Shown here piece after piece: positions 30,201-38,766 of a stretch of 64,000 nt of DNA (the first letter of the stretch is position 1; each line of letters begins with the position of its first letter). Under the pieces are notes generated by a model. The model did no database searches, was not told the DNA's origin, and saw only the letters and a list, made by a program, of their open reading frames with translations. Origin of the DNA: Flavobacterium phragmitis (lineage in GTDB: Bacteria; Bacteroidota; Bacteroidia; Flavobacteriales; Flavobacteriaceae); contig NZ_FOMH01000008.1 of assembly GCF_900112575.1 (NCBI RefSeq), forward strand, positions 62,001-126,000, read 5' to 3'. The translations under genes and the position numbers were made by a program.

Positions 30201-33200
30201 ATGTGGCAGTTGCGACCTGATAAGTACCGCCTGTTGAAACAGATCCCGGAATGAGCGTATATCCAACAGGAATTACATCTTGAACATCAACTCCTGTTGC
30301 ATTTCCCGCTCCTCTGTTTAATACATTTATAGTGAAATCCACTTGCTGTCCTGCCGCTGCGGCAGTTGGTGTTACGCTTTTTGTTAGTTCTAAATCAGCT
30401 TGTTTTAGTGAAACAGTTGCGCTGGCCATATCGTCTTCTGGTAATCCGTTTCCGGGAGTACTATCAGGATCGAGCTGTTTTGCAGTTTCTATTTCTGCTA
30501 CATTAATATAATCGTTTCCTGTTGTTACGACATTCACTTTAGCTGTAATTTGTAAAGCAAGTGAATTTCCGTTATTCAGATTTCCAACATTCCAGATTCC
30601 TGTAGTACTATTGTATTTTCCAGCTCCATTATCACTTACGTAAGTATAGCCTGGAGGTAATTGATCGGATACAGTAATTCCTGTAGCATTATTAGGACCG
30701 CTGTTGGTTACTCTAATGGTAAAAACAACATTGTCATTGATACTGACAGTTGCCGGAGAAACGGTTTTTTGTAAAGATAAGTCGGCTACATCCAATATTA
30801 TTGCTGCATCATCCTGATCATCTTCAGTTGCGACATTATTGTTTGGCGTACTATCAGGGTCAAATTGGTCTGAAGCAATAATTTCAGCATTATTGACATA
30901 AGATCCTGTGGATTTAATTACGGCTTGAAACATTAAGTTTATTCTACCACCCACAGGAACAGTAAGATTATTCCAAGTTATTGTATTATCGCCAAGATTA
31001 TAGATTCCGGCTAGATTAACAGAACCAGGAACTATAGTGTATCCAGATGGAATATAATCTCGTACAGAAACTCCGGTTGCATTTACTGTTCCGCCTAAGG
31101 AGTTATTATTGAAAATCTGAATATTAAAAGTAACTACATCTCCAGCGCTTCCGGTTACAGGACCAACAGATTTGGTTAGTTCAAGATCAGCAACAGATAA
31201 AATGGTCAGATTCATTGTATCGGATGAAACGGCGCAAGTACCATTGCTAACAGTCCATTCCAAAACATATAATCCAGCAACAGTACCTGTTACTGCTGTA
31301 TTTGGAGAACTTGCGTCTGTAAAACCTACAATACTCGGTCCAGAAACCTGAGTCCAAATTCCGGTACCAACTGTAGGTATTGTTGCATTCATGTTGACAG
31401 GTGAGAACTGTGGAATAGTCTGATTTGGACCCGCGTCAGCAGTAGAAGGTAAATCATAAATAGTAATGATAACTCTATCTTCAGATGTACATCCTGCAGT
31501 TGCTATAGTCCAGCTAAACTCATAAGTTCCAGCGACTAATTGTAATATTAATGAATTAGGGTTGGTTGGTGACGCTATCGTAGCGGTATTAGGCCCAGAA
31601 ATTTGAGTCCATGTTCCTGTGCCAATAATAGGTGTGTTCGCCGCCATCACTACCGAAGCCACATCACATAATTCCTGATCTGGTCCTGCATTTGCAACAG
31701 TTGGAGGATCGTCATTAAAGGTTATATCGACAGTATCTGAAGAAGGCTGACACAATGATGGACTGTTAAATGGTCCATTAGTAACAGTCCATGTTAAAGT
31801 ATAAGTTCCTAAGACGGTAACATTTGAAAGAGTGGTAGTAGGGCTATTAGGACTGTCTATAACTGCGGTGGCTCCAACAGGCTGATTTGTAATTGTCCAT
31901 GTTCCAATACCAACTGTAGGAGGTACAGCGTCCGTCTGATAAGTGGTTTGGCAGGCTACGGCATCATCTGGTCCTGCATCGGCAGTACTTGGAGGCTCAT
32001 TCATTACAATTCGAACTACATCTGATAGGGTTCTGCAAGATTGATTTTCGAAAACCCATTCCAACACATAAAGTCCGGGAACCGTCAAATTTGTTACAGT
32101 GGTCAAAGGTGCTGATGGAGTAGTGATAACCGCAACGCTTCCGGTAGGCTGAAATGCAAAACGCCATTCAGCTGTAGAAACGTCAGGAGGCGGAATATTC
32201 CCCTGTAATGTAGCGACTCCTCCAACATCAGAAATACATAGAATTTGATCTGGTCCTGCATTAGGATCAATACTTGCTCCACTGAAAATCGTAATATTTA
32301 CATTATCAGATGAGCCTGGACAAGTACTGCCATTAGGAAATGTTGTTGAACTGGTAGTGTAAGTAAAAACATAATCATTCCCAGGAACTACCGTTGCATT
32401 GGCAATATAGCTGTTGGAAGGCGATTGTGTTATAACAACAGAAGCGGGATTTCCTGTAGTACTGGTAAGTGTCCATGTTCCCGTTGAGTTTTCATTTCCT
32501 TTCAATTGAACGCTGGTTACATCACAATAGGTTTGATCTGTGCCTGCATTTGCAGTTGGTGTTACCACAACAACCATATCATCAAAAGTACCTTGGCATA
32601 AGAAAATGCTTTTAGCGGTTATCGTCCATCTAAAAGTATAAGTTCCTGCTACAAGTCCATTAATAACAGTATTAGGATTGGCTGGATCGACGATAGTCGG
32701 CTGATTTGGTGCACCCGTAAGTACAGACCATTGACCTGCCTCAAAGAAACTGTCATAGGTGCTTCCGGCCATAGTAACACTTGTACTATTGCAAACATTT
32801 TGATCCGGACCAGCAACAGCTTGATGAGGTGGAATACCGATTGTTAAATTGACATCATCAAATGCTTCACCACAGACTTCGGCATCTACTGTCCATCTAA
32901 AAATATAATAACCGCTGTATGTAAAGGTAAAAACGGCATTCGGATCATGTATATCGCTTATAGTGTAGCTTCCTACTCCAGAAATTCTCGTCCATGTTCC
33001 TACAGCACCACTACTAATAGTTGCAGCCATAGTTATGGTATTACCACAAATATCCTGATCTGGACCTGCATTTGCCGCTGGCGGAGTATCAGCAATAGTG
33101 ACAGATACGTCACTTGTATTTGGTAAGCAAAGCCTGGTTATGGATTGAATGGTCCAGGTAAAAACATAGGTTCCATTACCTGGGACAGTCACTAAAGTAT

Positions 33201-35436
33201 TAGGATCGCTGGAATCTGCGAAAACGACTCCAGCAGATGGAGTCACAGACCACAGACCAACTTCCAATACTGCAGGACTATTGCCGCTTAGGTTAAAAGA
33301 TGTTGTACCTGCAGGATAACAAGCATCTGGCCCAGCATCGGACGTCGATGAGGCTGTGGAATTGTTGGTTGTAATGGTGACTGTATCTGATATTGCTACA
33401 CTACACGAAGGACCAGGATGAAGATAAGAGACTGTCCATTGTAATTCGTATTGTGAAACATTAGAAGTAAAACCGGTTGCAACGGCATTAGGATCATTGA
33501 CATTAGAAAATGTGATAGTATTTGGGCCAGAAAGCTGACTCCATGTACCAATTTCACCGCTTTGCACCGCCTCAGCTCCAAGAGTTACCTGAGAATTAGC
33601 ACAAATAACTTGGTTCGGTCCTGCGTCAGTTGTGCCTAAAGTACTGTCAGAAACATAAATTGTTACTGTTGAAACAGAAAAACCGCAGGTAGCACCACCA
33701 CCTTTTGTAATATACTGAAAAACATAAGTCCCAGGAATAAGTCCAGTTACCTGAGTGTCTATGGCAAAATTATCGGCAATTGTTGCTTGATTAGGACCGC
33801 TGAGCTGACTCCAAAAGTGCATTCCATCACCAGTTACTACACCTGATAACATGGTGCTGGTATCGCCACAGGGTAAACTAACATCAGATCCTGCATTTGA
33901 AGGGACAGGGTCTCCTGAAACGATGATATTTAAAGTGTCAAAACCGTAATCACAGCCAACAGGAAGTGTTCCATTTTGGCTTCGGATAAATTCAACTGTA
34001 TATTCCCCCGATTCGGTAAGGGTTAGGGTAAGTGAACTTCCAATATTTTGCAATGCAGTAGGGAAAGGAGCTAGAGGAGAAGTACTCGGCCCGCTGACGA
34101 TTCGGTACTGATTTACCCCAGTTCCTGTAACAGTAAGTGGAATTGTAAATACTGTGGCATTACAACTTCCAGCAATATCATTACCATTATTGGCCACAAT
34201 TGTTCGTGTAGGTCCATTGTATTGAATGTTATAATCTTTAGTAAAAACACAACCCGTATTGCTGTTGGTAAGGGTATATCTAAAAGTATAAGGGTCACCA
34301 GAATCTGAAATACCTGTAACCAAAGTAGTTGGGTTGTTTGGCGAAACAATTACTGCTCCTGAACCTCCAGCTATTTGTGTCCATTGAACGGTTTCTCCTG
34401 CGTAAAGTGGCGTTTGCGCTACAAGAGTAACTTGTGTAATGGTATTGTCACAAAAGAAAATATCTTCATCACCGCCCGGCAGAGTAGTTACATCCTGCGT
34501 TGCGGCAGGAACTGTGATTGTAACTAAATCATTGCCTGAAGCACATGGACCTGTAACTGTCCATCTAAAAGTATAAGTTCCTTGAACCAGATTAGAAACC
34601 TGCGTGTTATTAGAACCCGGACTTCCAATAGTTGGGGTATTTGGACCGCTTACAAATGTCCATTGCCCGCTTTGTCCGTTGAGACCACAACCACCATACG
34701 TCCCACTGAGATTGGTAGATTGCGTTGTAGTATAGCAATTACTTAAAGTTTGATCTGGACCTGCGGAAACAGGCGTAACACCGCCATAATTAGTTACTGT
34801 TATTTGCGAAGTAGTTCTACAGCGTTGTCCGGGAGCGTATTCTGGTCCTTCAATAACCCATTGTAATGTAGTAGTGCCACAGCTTGTTGCAGGCAGATTT
34901 ATAGTTGAGGTTGGTAAATTAGGAAAATTAATTACCACCCCTGCATTATTAGCACCAACTATCTCCCAATAACCAGTTTCACCTGTATTTTGAGGCGCAT
35001 TTGCAGTAATAGATAAATTTCCAGTACTGTTTGGACAGCTTGCTATATTACCACCAGCGTTGGCAATTGTAATGGGCTGTACATTTACTACTTTATCTTG
35101 ATAAGCTAAAATTCCGTCACCACAAGTTGCACTATATCTAAAAATATAAGTATTTCCTCCTGTATAACCCGTTACAATTGTACTCGGACTGTTCGGCGTA
35201 TCAATAACAACAGTCGGGCCCGAAATCTGCGTCCATGTAACAGTACCTATAATAGGAGAAGGAGTATTTCCAGTTAGAACCAAAGCATCGGTTTCGCAAA
35301 TGGTGACATTAAGTACTCCAGCATTTACTGTACAATTTTGAGCATTTATTTTGCTATTTAAAAACAATAAAAAAAATGCTAAAAAAAGCTTTTTGGAAAA
35401 ATTACTAAAAGTCGAGGAAACGTAAAATTGAGCCAT
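24247..35436 (-). CDS. Giant secreted surface protein: 15 PKD-like repeats, 17 DUF11 repeats, type B T9SS C-terminal domain
   Basis: A protein of 3,729 residues in one uninterrupted frame. A signal peptide (ending near SKINAQ) is followed by 15 PKD/immunoglobulin-like modules of about 90 residues (to about residue 1,420), most with the pattern AGPDQxxC, GTWTQISGPN, GTYxFRWT and a second Cys. Seventeen DUF11 modules of about 130 residues follow, beginning ADLSLTKTV and ending PDPDSTPNNG plus EDDYA. The last ~85 residues are a CHU_C/gliding-motility-type C-terminal domain (EFSPNDDGQNDFF, IFNRWGNLVY, LPEGTYFYIL). It is therefore predicted to pass the outer membrane by T9SS and become surface-attached or released, as an adhesin or fibre-like protein. 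The frame begins with TTG at 35442; ATG at 35436 is the likely start. PorP/SprF and OmpA partner genes follow. Confidence 0.95.
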   Translation of the reverse strand: MAQFYVSSTFSNFSKKLFLAFFLLFLNSKINAQNCTVNAGVLNVTICETDALVLTGNTPSPIIGTVTWTQISGPTVVIDTPNSPSTIVTGYTGGNTYIFRYSATCGDGILAYQDKVVNVQPITIANAGGNIASCPNSTGNLSITANAPQNTGETGYWEIVGANNAGVVINFPNLPTSTINLPATSCGTTTLQWVIEGPEYAPGQRCRTTSQITVTNYGGVTPVSAGPDQTLSNCYTTTQSTNLSGTYGGCGLNGQSGQWTFVSGPNTPTIGSPGSNNTQVSNLVQGTYTFRWTVTGPCASGNDLVTITVPAATQDVTTLPGGDEDIFFCDNTITQVTLVAQTPLYAGETVQWTQIAGGSGAVIVSPNNPTTLVTGISDSGDPYTFRYTLTNSNTGCVFTKDYNIQYNGPTRTIVANNGNDIAGSCNATVFTIPLTVTGTGVNQYRIVSGPSTSPLAPFPTALQNIGSSLTLTLTESGEYTVEFIRSQNGTLPVGCDYGFDTLNIIVSGDPVPSNAGSDVSLPCGDTSTMLSGVVTGDGMHFWSQLSGPNQATIADNFAIDTQVTGLIPGTYVFQYITKGGGATCGFSVSTVTIYVSDSTLGTTDAGPNQVICANSQVTLGAEAVQSGEIGTWSQLSGPNTITFSNVNDPNAVATGFTSNVSQYELQWTVSYLHPGPSCSVAISDTVTITTNNSTASSTSDAGPDACYPAGTTSFNLSGNSPAVLEVGLWSVTPSAGVVFADSSDPNTLVTVPGNGTYVFTWTIQSITRLCLPNTSDVSVTIADTPPAANAGPDQDICGNTITMAATISSGAVGTWTRISGVGSYTISDIHDPNAVFTFTYSGYYIFRWTVDAEVCGEAFDDVNLTIGIPPHQAVAGPDQNVCNSTSVTMAGSTYDSFFEAGQWSVLTGAPNQPTIVDPANPNTVINGLVAGTYTFRWTITAKSIFLCQGTFDDMVVVVTPTANAGTDQTYCDVTSVQLKGNENSTGTWTLTSTTGNPASVVITQSPSNSYIANATVVPGNDYVFTYTTSSTTFPNGSTCPGSSDNVNITIFSGASIDPNAGPDQILCISDVGGVATLQGNIPPPDVSTAEWRFAFQPTGSVAVITTPSAPLTTVTNLTVPGLYVLEWVFENQSCRTLSDVVRIVMNEPPSTADAGPDDAVACQTTYQTDAVPPTVGIGTWTITNQPVGATAVIDSPNSPTTTLSNVTVLGTYTLTWTVTNGPFNSPSLCQPSSDTVDITFNDDPPTVANAGPDQELCDVASVVMAANTPIIGTGTWTQISGPNTATIASPTNPNSLILQLVAGTYEFSWTIATAGCTSEDRVIITIYDLPSTADAGPNQTIPQFSPVNMNATIPTVGTGIWTQVSGPSIVGFTDASSPNTAVTGTVAGLYVLEWTVSNGTCAVSSDTMNLTILSVADLELTKSVGPVTGSAGDVVTFNIQIFNNNSLGGTVNATGVSVRDYIPSGYTIVPGSVNLAGIYNLGDNTITWNNLTVPVGGRINLMFQAVIKSTGSYVNNAEIIASDQFDPDSTPNNNVATEDDQDDAAIILDVADLSLQKTVSPATVSINDNVVFTIRVTNSGPNNATGITVSDQLPPGYTYVSDNGAGKYNSTTGIWNVGNLNNGNSLALQITAKVNVVTTGNDYINVAEIETAKQLDPDSTPGNGLPEDDMASATVSLKQADLELTKSVTPTAAAAGQQVDFTINVLNRGAGNATGVDVQDVIPVGYTLIPGSVSTGGTYQVATATLEWKDLYLPANSNMNLTFSALVNPLGNYLNIAQITASDLPDPDSTPNNNIASEDDQDDAEITFIGPSADLSLVKNVVAGNTSPVVGSQVSFELVISNDGPNNATGVQVTDLLPSGFQYVNYSSSAGLYDSTTGIWNVGTVDVGVSESLILDARVLPTGNYFNIAQVTSSNLPDPDSTPNNDDGDQSEDDEDNAVVIPILPSADLSLTKTVSNPTPLVGSIVTFSIITTNSGPQDATLVQVTDLLPSGYTFSSFNATSGTYDSTTGLWTLDILESSESETLQINAIVNPTGNYVNIAEVTNSDTPDPDSTPNNGIPTEDDYGTAITTPVPQSSDLSLVKTVNTTTPLVGSLVTFEVVVTNNGPQDNFGVQVTDVLPSGYTFTGFTVSTGTYDTATGIWNVGNLVNGDSETLQIVARVNPTGNYTNTAEVTAANLPDPDSTPNNGITTEDDYSQATTVPVPTSADLSLTKIVSNSTPLVGSLVTFSIQITNSGPQEANGVTVTDLLPSGYTYVSYSATTGSYTPTNGLWDVGNMPISDSYTLQITALVNATGNYINSAEITASSQPDPDSTPNNGITTEDDYAEASIVPIATSADLSLTKTVNNATPLVGSPVTFSLQISNAGPQATDNVAVTDLLPSGYTYVSYTATAGSYDALTGLWNVGNMPVASNHTLQITATVNPAGNYTNTAEITASSQPDPDSTPNNGITNEDDYAEATTTPTAQSSDLSLTKTVNNSTPLTGSPVTFAIVVTNNGPQDNTGVQITDLLPSGYTYSSFTVSTGTYNPTNGIWNIGNLTNGESETLQITAIVNAYGDYLNIAEVTAANLPDPNSTPNNGVPTENDYATASITPTAQSADLSLTKTVNNADPLVGSLVTFEVVVTNNGPQDTSDVTVTDLLPNGYTYSNFTISTGTYNPVTGLWTIGNLINGKSETLQILAVVNPTGNYVNVAEVTASALPDPDSTPNNSVTTEDDYATATVTPNAQAADLALTKTVNNPTPLVGSPVIFELIATNNGPQNTTGVEITDLLPSGYTFVNYSTTKGTYNATTGKWTIGSFLYGDSQVLRITAIVNPAGNYVNISEVTASSLPDPNSTPNNGVPTENDYGTATTAPLGQSADLSLTKTVNNATPLIGSSVTFEIVISNNGPQNTTGVEVTDLLPSGYTFSGFTATKGTYNNITGKWNIGSLVNGDSQTLQLTAIVNATGNYLNTAEVTASSLPDPNSTPNNGVITEDDYASVSTSPIVPIADLSLVKAVVGGNLSPIFGATITFEITVTNSGPQNATGVQVKDLLPSGYEYVVYSSTAGQYYNTTGIWDIGTIPNGASESLLIGAKVNTTGVYQNVAEVYASNELDPDSTPNNNDSSEDDISSVLLNPVPAVADLSIEKRVINDILTPNVGSLITFSITVTNSGPSIATGVTVKDVLSSGYEYVFYNSTSGAYDRFTGEWNPGIILPGNSHTLLLNVNVKSPTGTPDEYLNSAEVMTSDQFDPDSTPGNGVTTEDDYDSISVTPVIVMADLSISKTALNQNNVYDVGATVIFTVTVKNDGPANASGVMVKDLLPAGFTYLTSSPTSGLYNYVTGVWNVGNIATGTDQSLDIYTRVNPPSGTANEYTNVTEVIASNLPDPDSTPNNGVTTEDDYDSLTINVAVADLSLEKTVSNKNANVNDVVTFTLQLNNEGPSTATGVAVEDIIPLGYKNISNINNGGIFSLNTIKWVNLTVPVGGITLTYQATVANPIGLESVDYVNTTQVTASNQFDPDSTPNNDNGDQSEDDEDSESISIPSTDIAINKEVDKTDVPMDTQVTFTITAENLGNLTATNVEVQDILPKGYSFVSSTVTSGTYDVKTGIWNIPTINAGALQTLTLTVKVVDFNDYLNTAHLTKLDQIDTNSANNQDSATVSPNCLKIYNEFSPNDDGQNDFFYIDCIDRYPNNQLEIFNRWGNLVYYKKGYNNTWDGKADGSAKTLPEGTYFYILDLGDGSKKTSGWLYLK
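24530..31190 (-). repeat. Tandem DUF11-coding repeats (17 units) inside the giant gene
   Basis: Seventeen consecutive units of about 390 bases encode DUF11 modules. Units 5-12 (roughly 26,500-29,620) are the most alike, about 131 residues each with few length changes; the first four and last five are more diverged. Each unit ends in an acidic linker, PDPDSTPNN followed by EDD. The pattern suggests recent internal duplication in the middle of the array. Confidence 0.85.
31190..35330 (-). repeat. Tandem PKD/Ig-like-coding repeats (15 units) inside the giant gene
   Basis: Fifteen units of about 270-290 bases encode modules of the type AGPDQxxC...GTWTQISGP...DPNxPNTxVxGL...GTYxFxWT...C. Most have two cysteines, one early and one late, which could form an intramodule disulfide. 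The units are more diverged from each other than the DUF11 units. Confidence 0.8.
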
Positions 35437-35804
35437 AAGCAATCAGAATAAAAAGGTACATGCTAAATTTTGAAAGCAACCTTATATTAATAAATTGGGT
35501 TATGTATTAATTCGGAATGAGGTTAAGAAAAACAATTGGGGTATTTCAAAATTAGCGAATGTAGGCTTCAGCCTCAATATTTTCGATGTTGCAGATTGTA
35601 AAATGAAACAAGAAAACCTAGAATGAAACAATATAAAAGTAAAAAATATCTCACATTAATACTCGTAATGTAGCATTTCGTCGCTTTTAGTTGAATGTTG
35701 ATGCAGAACAGTCCTGTATAAAATAGTTAGAGCAATGGTATTATTTCGTAGTTTAGTATCATTACAAAACCTAATTAGTATATTAATCTTAAAACTAGAA
35801 TGTT
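35437..35804. other. Divergent intergenic region upstream of the giant gene and DoxX
   Basis: This 368-base AT-rich region must carry the promoters of the minus-strand giant gene and the plus-strand DoxX gene. I see no exact TAnnTTTG box on either strand, no strong palindrome and no open frame. Confidence 0.4.
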
Positions 35805-36191
35805 ATGATTTCAAAAAACACAGACTTTGGATTGTTAGTATTGCGTATTAGTATTGGAGGCTTAATGCTTTTTCATGGTGTATCCAAAATTTTACACGGT
35901 ATATCGTTTCTCGTCGAAAATATGGGAGCATTTGCCTATGCTGTTTATATTGGAGAAGTTTTAGCTCCATTAGCCATTTTATTGGGATGGAGAACTAGAA
36001 TTGCATCGGTCATTTTAGCAATCAATTGTATTGTGGCCATTGCCGTAGCACATTCAAAAGATATTTTTTCAATTGGAGAACAAGGCGGTTATGCTAACGA
36101 ATTAATAACACTCTACCTTTTGGGTGCCATCGCATTGTTTTTTACAGGTGCTGGAAAATATGCAATTTCAAATAGTAATAAATGGGATTGA
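35805..36191 (+). CDS. DoxX-family membrane protein
   Basis: A 128-residue DoxX-like protein with four hydrophobic segments. The start region NTDFGLLVLRISIGGLMLFH and the following GVSKIL and YIGEVLAPLAILLGWRTR are characteristic. DoxX proteins are small inner-membrane proteins that may work in thiol or redox stress pathways; the precise reaction is not known for this subgroup. The gene is monocistronic, closed by a strong terminator 20 bases later. Confidence 0.88.
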   Translation: MISKNTDFGLLVLRISIGGLMLFHGVSKILHGISFLVENMGAFAYAVYIGEVLAPLAILLGWRTRIASVILAINCIVAIAVAHSKDIFSIGEQGGYANELITLYLLGAIALFFTGAGKYAISNSNKWD

Positions 36192-36210
36192 TTCTAATAT
36201 AAAACCAAAT

Positions 36211-36246
36211 AAAAAAGCTCTAAATCAACAGATTTAGAGCTTTTTT
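36211..36246 (+). terminator. Intrinsic terminator after DoxX
   Basis: AAAAAAGCTCTAAATC and GATTTAGAGCTTTTTT pair perfectly over 16 bases around an AACA loop. The symmetric A and T runs allow it to act in both directions. Confidence 0.9.
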
Positions 36247-36269
36247 GAAATAATATATTTTAAGAGAAG

Positions 36270-36340
36270 ATTTCTATGTGTTTTGTTACAAGTGAAACGT
36301 CTGTCTAGACAAAGCAAAACTATGTTTCTATGTGTTTAAA
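36270..36340. repeat. Dispersed repeat element, copy 3 (short form)
   Basis: TTTCTATGTGTTTTGTTACA followed by AGTGAAACGTCTGTCTAGAC and ACTATGTTTCTATGTGTTTA aligns with the right half of the elements near 13040-13106 and 43993-44062. Only one half of the full inverted repeat is present. Confidence 0.7.
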
Positions 36341-36360
36341 AAAAATCAAAAGTATTAAAA

Positions 36361-37419
36361 CTAAAAAGCTTCACCAATTCTAAAATAAACTCCCCAGTCT
36401 CCTTTACCAACCGCACCATCCAATCCGACATTAAACTTTGACTTTTTAAAAGGATTATAGCGATATCCAACACCAGCACCTGGATACAGTTTCCAGTCAA
36501 AACTAGGAGTATCAGAACCGTAGATTGTGGCGAGACCCGCAAAACCAACCAATCCCATTTTGCCAAAGTTATAACGATATTCTCCCTGAATATCCATTAA
36601 ACCTGCGCCTCTGTATTTTCCCTCAGAATAACCTCGAATATCGACACCGCCAATGGTACTCTGTTGTTCAAAAGCCACATTTCCAAGTCCGAATTTGCCA
36701 TAAAATCGGGCAGCGATTACATCTTTATTGTTTCGGGTAGGGAAATAGGTATTGGCTTGAAAAGCAATTCGGTTAGAAGCGAGTTCATTATCTAAAAAGC
36801 TAGGATAAGTGGACCAATCCAATTTGATTTTATATCCTTTTGTTGGATAATAAACCGCATCTCTGCTGTCATACAATAGATTTACGACTAAAGCATTACT
36901 ATGTGAGACAGAAGAAGGAGAAATATCATCTTCATACGTAGTATTATAATGTGCAAAGGTATAAGACAAACCGCCATAAAAGTTTCCTATAATTTTGCGT
37001 TGACCGCCAATACTTAAGATAGTGGTTTTAGTTCCATAATCATAAAAATCAGGCTGATCGATATCGTCAACAAAAAATTGTGAGTTCTGATTTCCAGTAA
37101 AAAAGAAAAGTTTCAAACGCCATTTGTCTTGTTCTAAATACCATTTATTGAAAAAAGCCAAAACAAAAGATTTGTTTGTAGTATAAATGGCCGACATTCC
37201 AGACAATGATTTAGGGGAAATACTATCACTTTGATTGACTTTGTACATCATCATAGGAATTGCGCCAAACATGAATTCGAGATTCCGATTGTAACTCAGA
37301 TAAGGCATTACTCTTAATTCTATTTTCTTTTCTTTTTTCGGAATGGAATCGTTTGTTTTTTGTCCAAAAGTTAAAGACATAAAACCAGCTAAAAAGAATA
37401 GGAGTAGAGAATGCTTCAT
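36361..37419 (-). CDS. BamA/TamA-like (Omp85-type) outer-membrane barrel without POTRA domains
   Basis: A 352-residue secreted barrel protein with a signal peptide ending near LTFGQ. The C-terminal two thirds resemble the surface-antigen barrel of Omp85 proteins: DSRDAVYYPTKGYKIKL is the usual strand near the start of the barrel, and the lid-lock motif appears as VDIRGYSEGKYRG. The chain ends in a strand with a terminal Phe (GVYFRIGEAF), as expected for BAM-dependent insertion. No POTRA domain is present, so it is not the essential BamA. Such stand-alone barrels are common in Bacteroidota and their substrates are unknown. It is transcribed alone. Confidence 0.82.
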   Translation of the reverse strand: MKHSLLLFFLAGFMSLTFGQKTNDSIPKKEKKIELRVMPYLSYNRNLEFMFGAIPMMMYKVNQSDSISPKSLSGMSAIYTTNKSFVLAFFNKWYLEQDKWRLKLFFFTGNQNSQFFVDDIDQPDFYDYGTKTTILSIGGQRKIIGNFYGGLSYTFAHYNTTYEDDISPSSVSHSNALVVNLLYDSRDAVYYPTKGYKIKLDWSTYPSFLDNELASNRIAFQANTYFPTRNNKDVIAARFYGKFGLGNVAFEQQSTIGGVDIRGYSEGKYRGAGLMDIQGEYRYNFGKMGLVGFAGLATIYGSDTPSFDWKLYPGAGVGYRYNPFKKSKFNVGLDGAVGKGDWGVYFRIGEAF

Positions 37420-37533
37420 TTTGTATTTTTTTGAGTGAAACTTTTATTCAGGCTCTAAAATATTTGAAATCATCTTTTTCGATACTCGTAAATTTAATTA
37501 AATTAAGTGTAAGTTGTTGAAAATTAAAAAGTT

Positions 37534-38736
37534 TTAAACTTGTGCGTTTCTTTTAAAAATCGAAACCAATCTTTCGAGCGCTCCTTCAGCATGCAATTGC
37601 TCGCTGTTTTCCAAAGTCTCTTTTGTTGCTTTTGACGCTCTTTCTAGCATTCGTTTTTCAAAAGTCGCAATAGCTGTTTTGAGATTGCTGAATTGGTTAT
37701 TGGTTAAAAAAGCTGCCAATTCAAGAGCATCTAACATGGCAAGATTAGCACCTTTTCCAGCAAAAGGAGGCATTCGATGTGCTGCATCGCCAATCATGGT
37801 CAAATTCTTTTGAGTTTCCCAAGTTTGATTCAACGGGAAATAATATTGTGGGCGCGGTATAAAATACAATGCATTAGCCATAAAAAGTTCGTTCCATTCA
37901 GGGCTCCAATTTTTGTACACTTTTTTAAACCATTCAAACACCGCTTCTTTATTTTTAAAATCTAAATTTCCCTCCAAAATCCAGTTTTCAGGAATTTTAC
38001 TACTCAGAAGAAACATTAAAGAACCATCGCCTTTAGTGCCATACATTAAAGTTTGTTGATGGCCAAAAGCAAGAACTTTTCCGCCTTTAGAGAAATCAAA
38101 CAGTTTTGGAACATTTTTTTTGGCATTATAAATTGTTCCTTCTATTAAGGTAATACCAGAATAAATAGGTTTTTCGTTACTTATATAAGGACGAATTTTT
38201 GAATTGCCTCCGTCGGCGGCAATGACTAAGTCGGCATAAGCGGTTGAGCCGTTTTTAAAATGCAGTTTCCAACCTTCGTTTTCTTTTTCCATAAAATCAA
38301 ACTGACTGTTCCAAACTACTGTTTCAGGCAAAAGGGAGTTTAAGAGAATATTTCGAAGTTCAAAACGATCAATTTCGGGACGAGGTTTTGAAATGGCGTC
38401 AAGCGAATTTATGGTAGTAGTTGAAGCTTTCGGTATTTTCTTTTCTTGAACAGCATGCTCATCAAATAGTAATTCAAAATCTTTATTTACAATTCGTGCT
38501 TTGCTGGCATTCAGTCGAACATTCGCATAAAATTCATCCAATAAATCGGCTTGAATTATGGCTTTCAAACCTGAATCCTCATGCAGATCAAGCGGAGAAC
38601 CTTGTACGCGAACTTCTTTATTGAAATCTCTTTCATAAACCTTTACATTGCTATTTTGCATTTGTAAAAGTCGGGCCAAAGTCAAACCGCCCATTCCGCC
38701 ACCAATAACAGCGATTTTTTTATTTTGTAAAAGCAT
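37534..38736 (-). CDS. TetX-like FAD-dependent monooxygenase
   Basis: A 400-residue flavoprotein monooxygenase. The N-terminal Rossmann motif is AVIGGGMGGLTLARLLQ with the following Glu in VYERD, and the second FAD motif is GDAAHRMPPFAGKGANLAM. Blocks such as LDLHEDSGLKAI, PEIDRFELRNILLNSL and the GDAAH region align by eye with the tetracycline-inactivating enzyme Tet(X) of Bacteroides rather than with PHBH. Divergence is considerable, so the substrate may be another planar aromatic compound. The AraC-type gene 30 bases upstream on the same strand probably controls it and is cotranscribed. Confidence 0.85.
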   Translation of the reverse strand: MLLQNKKIAVIGGGMGGLTLARLLQMQNSNVKVYERDFNKEVRVQGSPLDLHEDSGLKAIIQADLLDEFYANVRLNASKARIVNKDFELLFDEHAVQEKKIPKASTTTINSLDAISKPRPEIDRFELRNILLNSLLPETVVWNSQFDFMEKENEGWKLHFKNGSTAYADLVIAADGGNSKIRPYISNEKPIYSGITLIEGTIYNAKKNVPKLFDFSKGGKVLAFGHQQTLMYGTKGDGSLMFLLSSKIPENWILEGNLDFKNKEAVFEWFKKVYKNWSPEWNELFMANALYFIPRPQYYFPLNQTWETQKNLTMIGDAAHRMPPFAGKGANLAMLDALELAAFLTNNQFSNLKTAIATFEKRMLERASKATKETLENSEQLHAEGALERLVSIFKRNAQV

Positions 38737-38766
38737 AGTTTTTAGTTTTAAATCTATGCCACAAAA

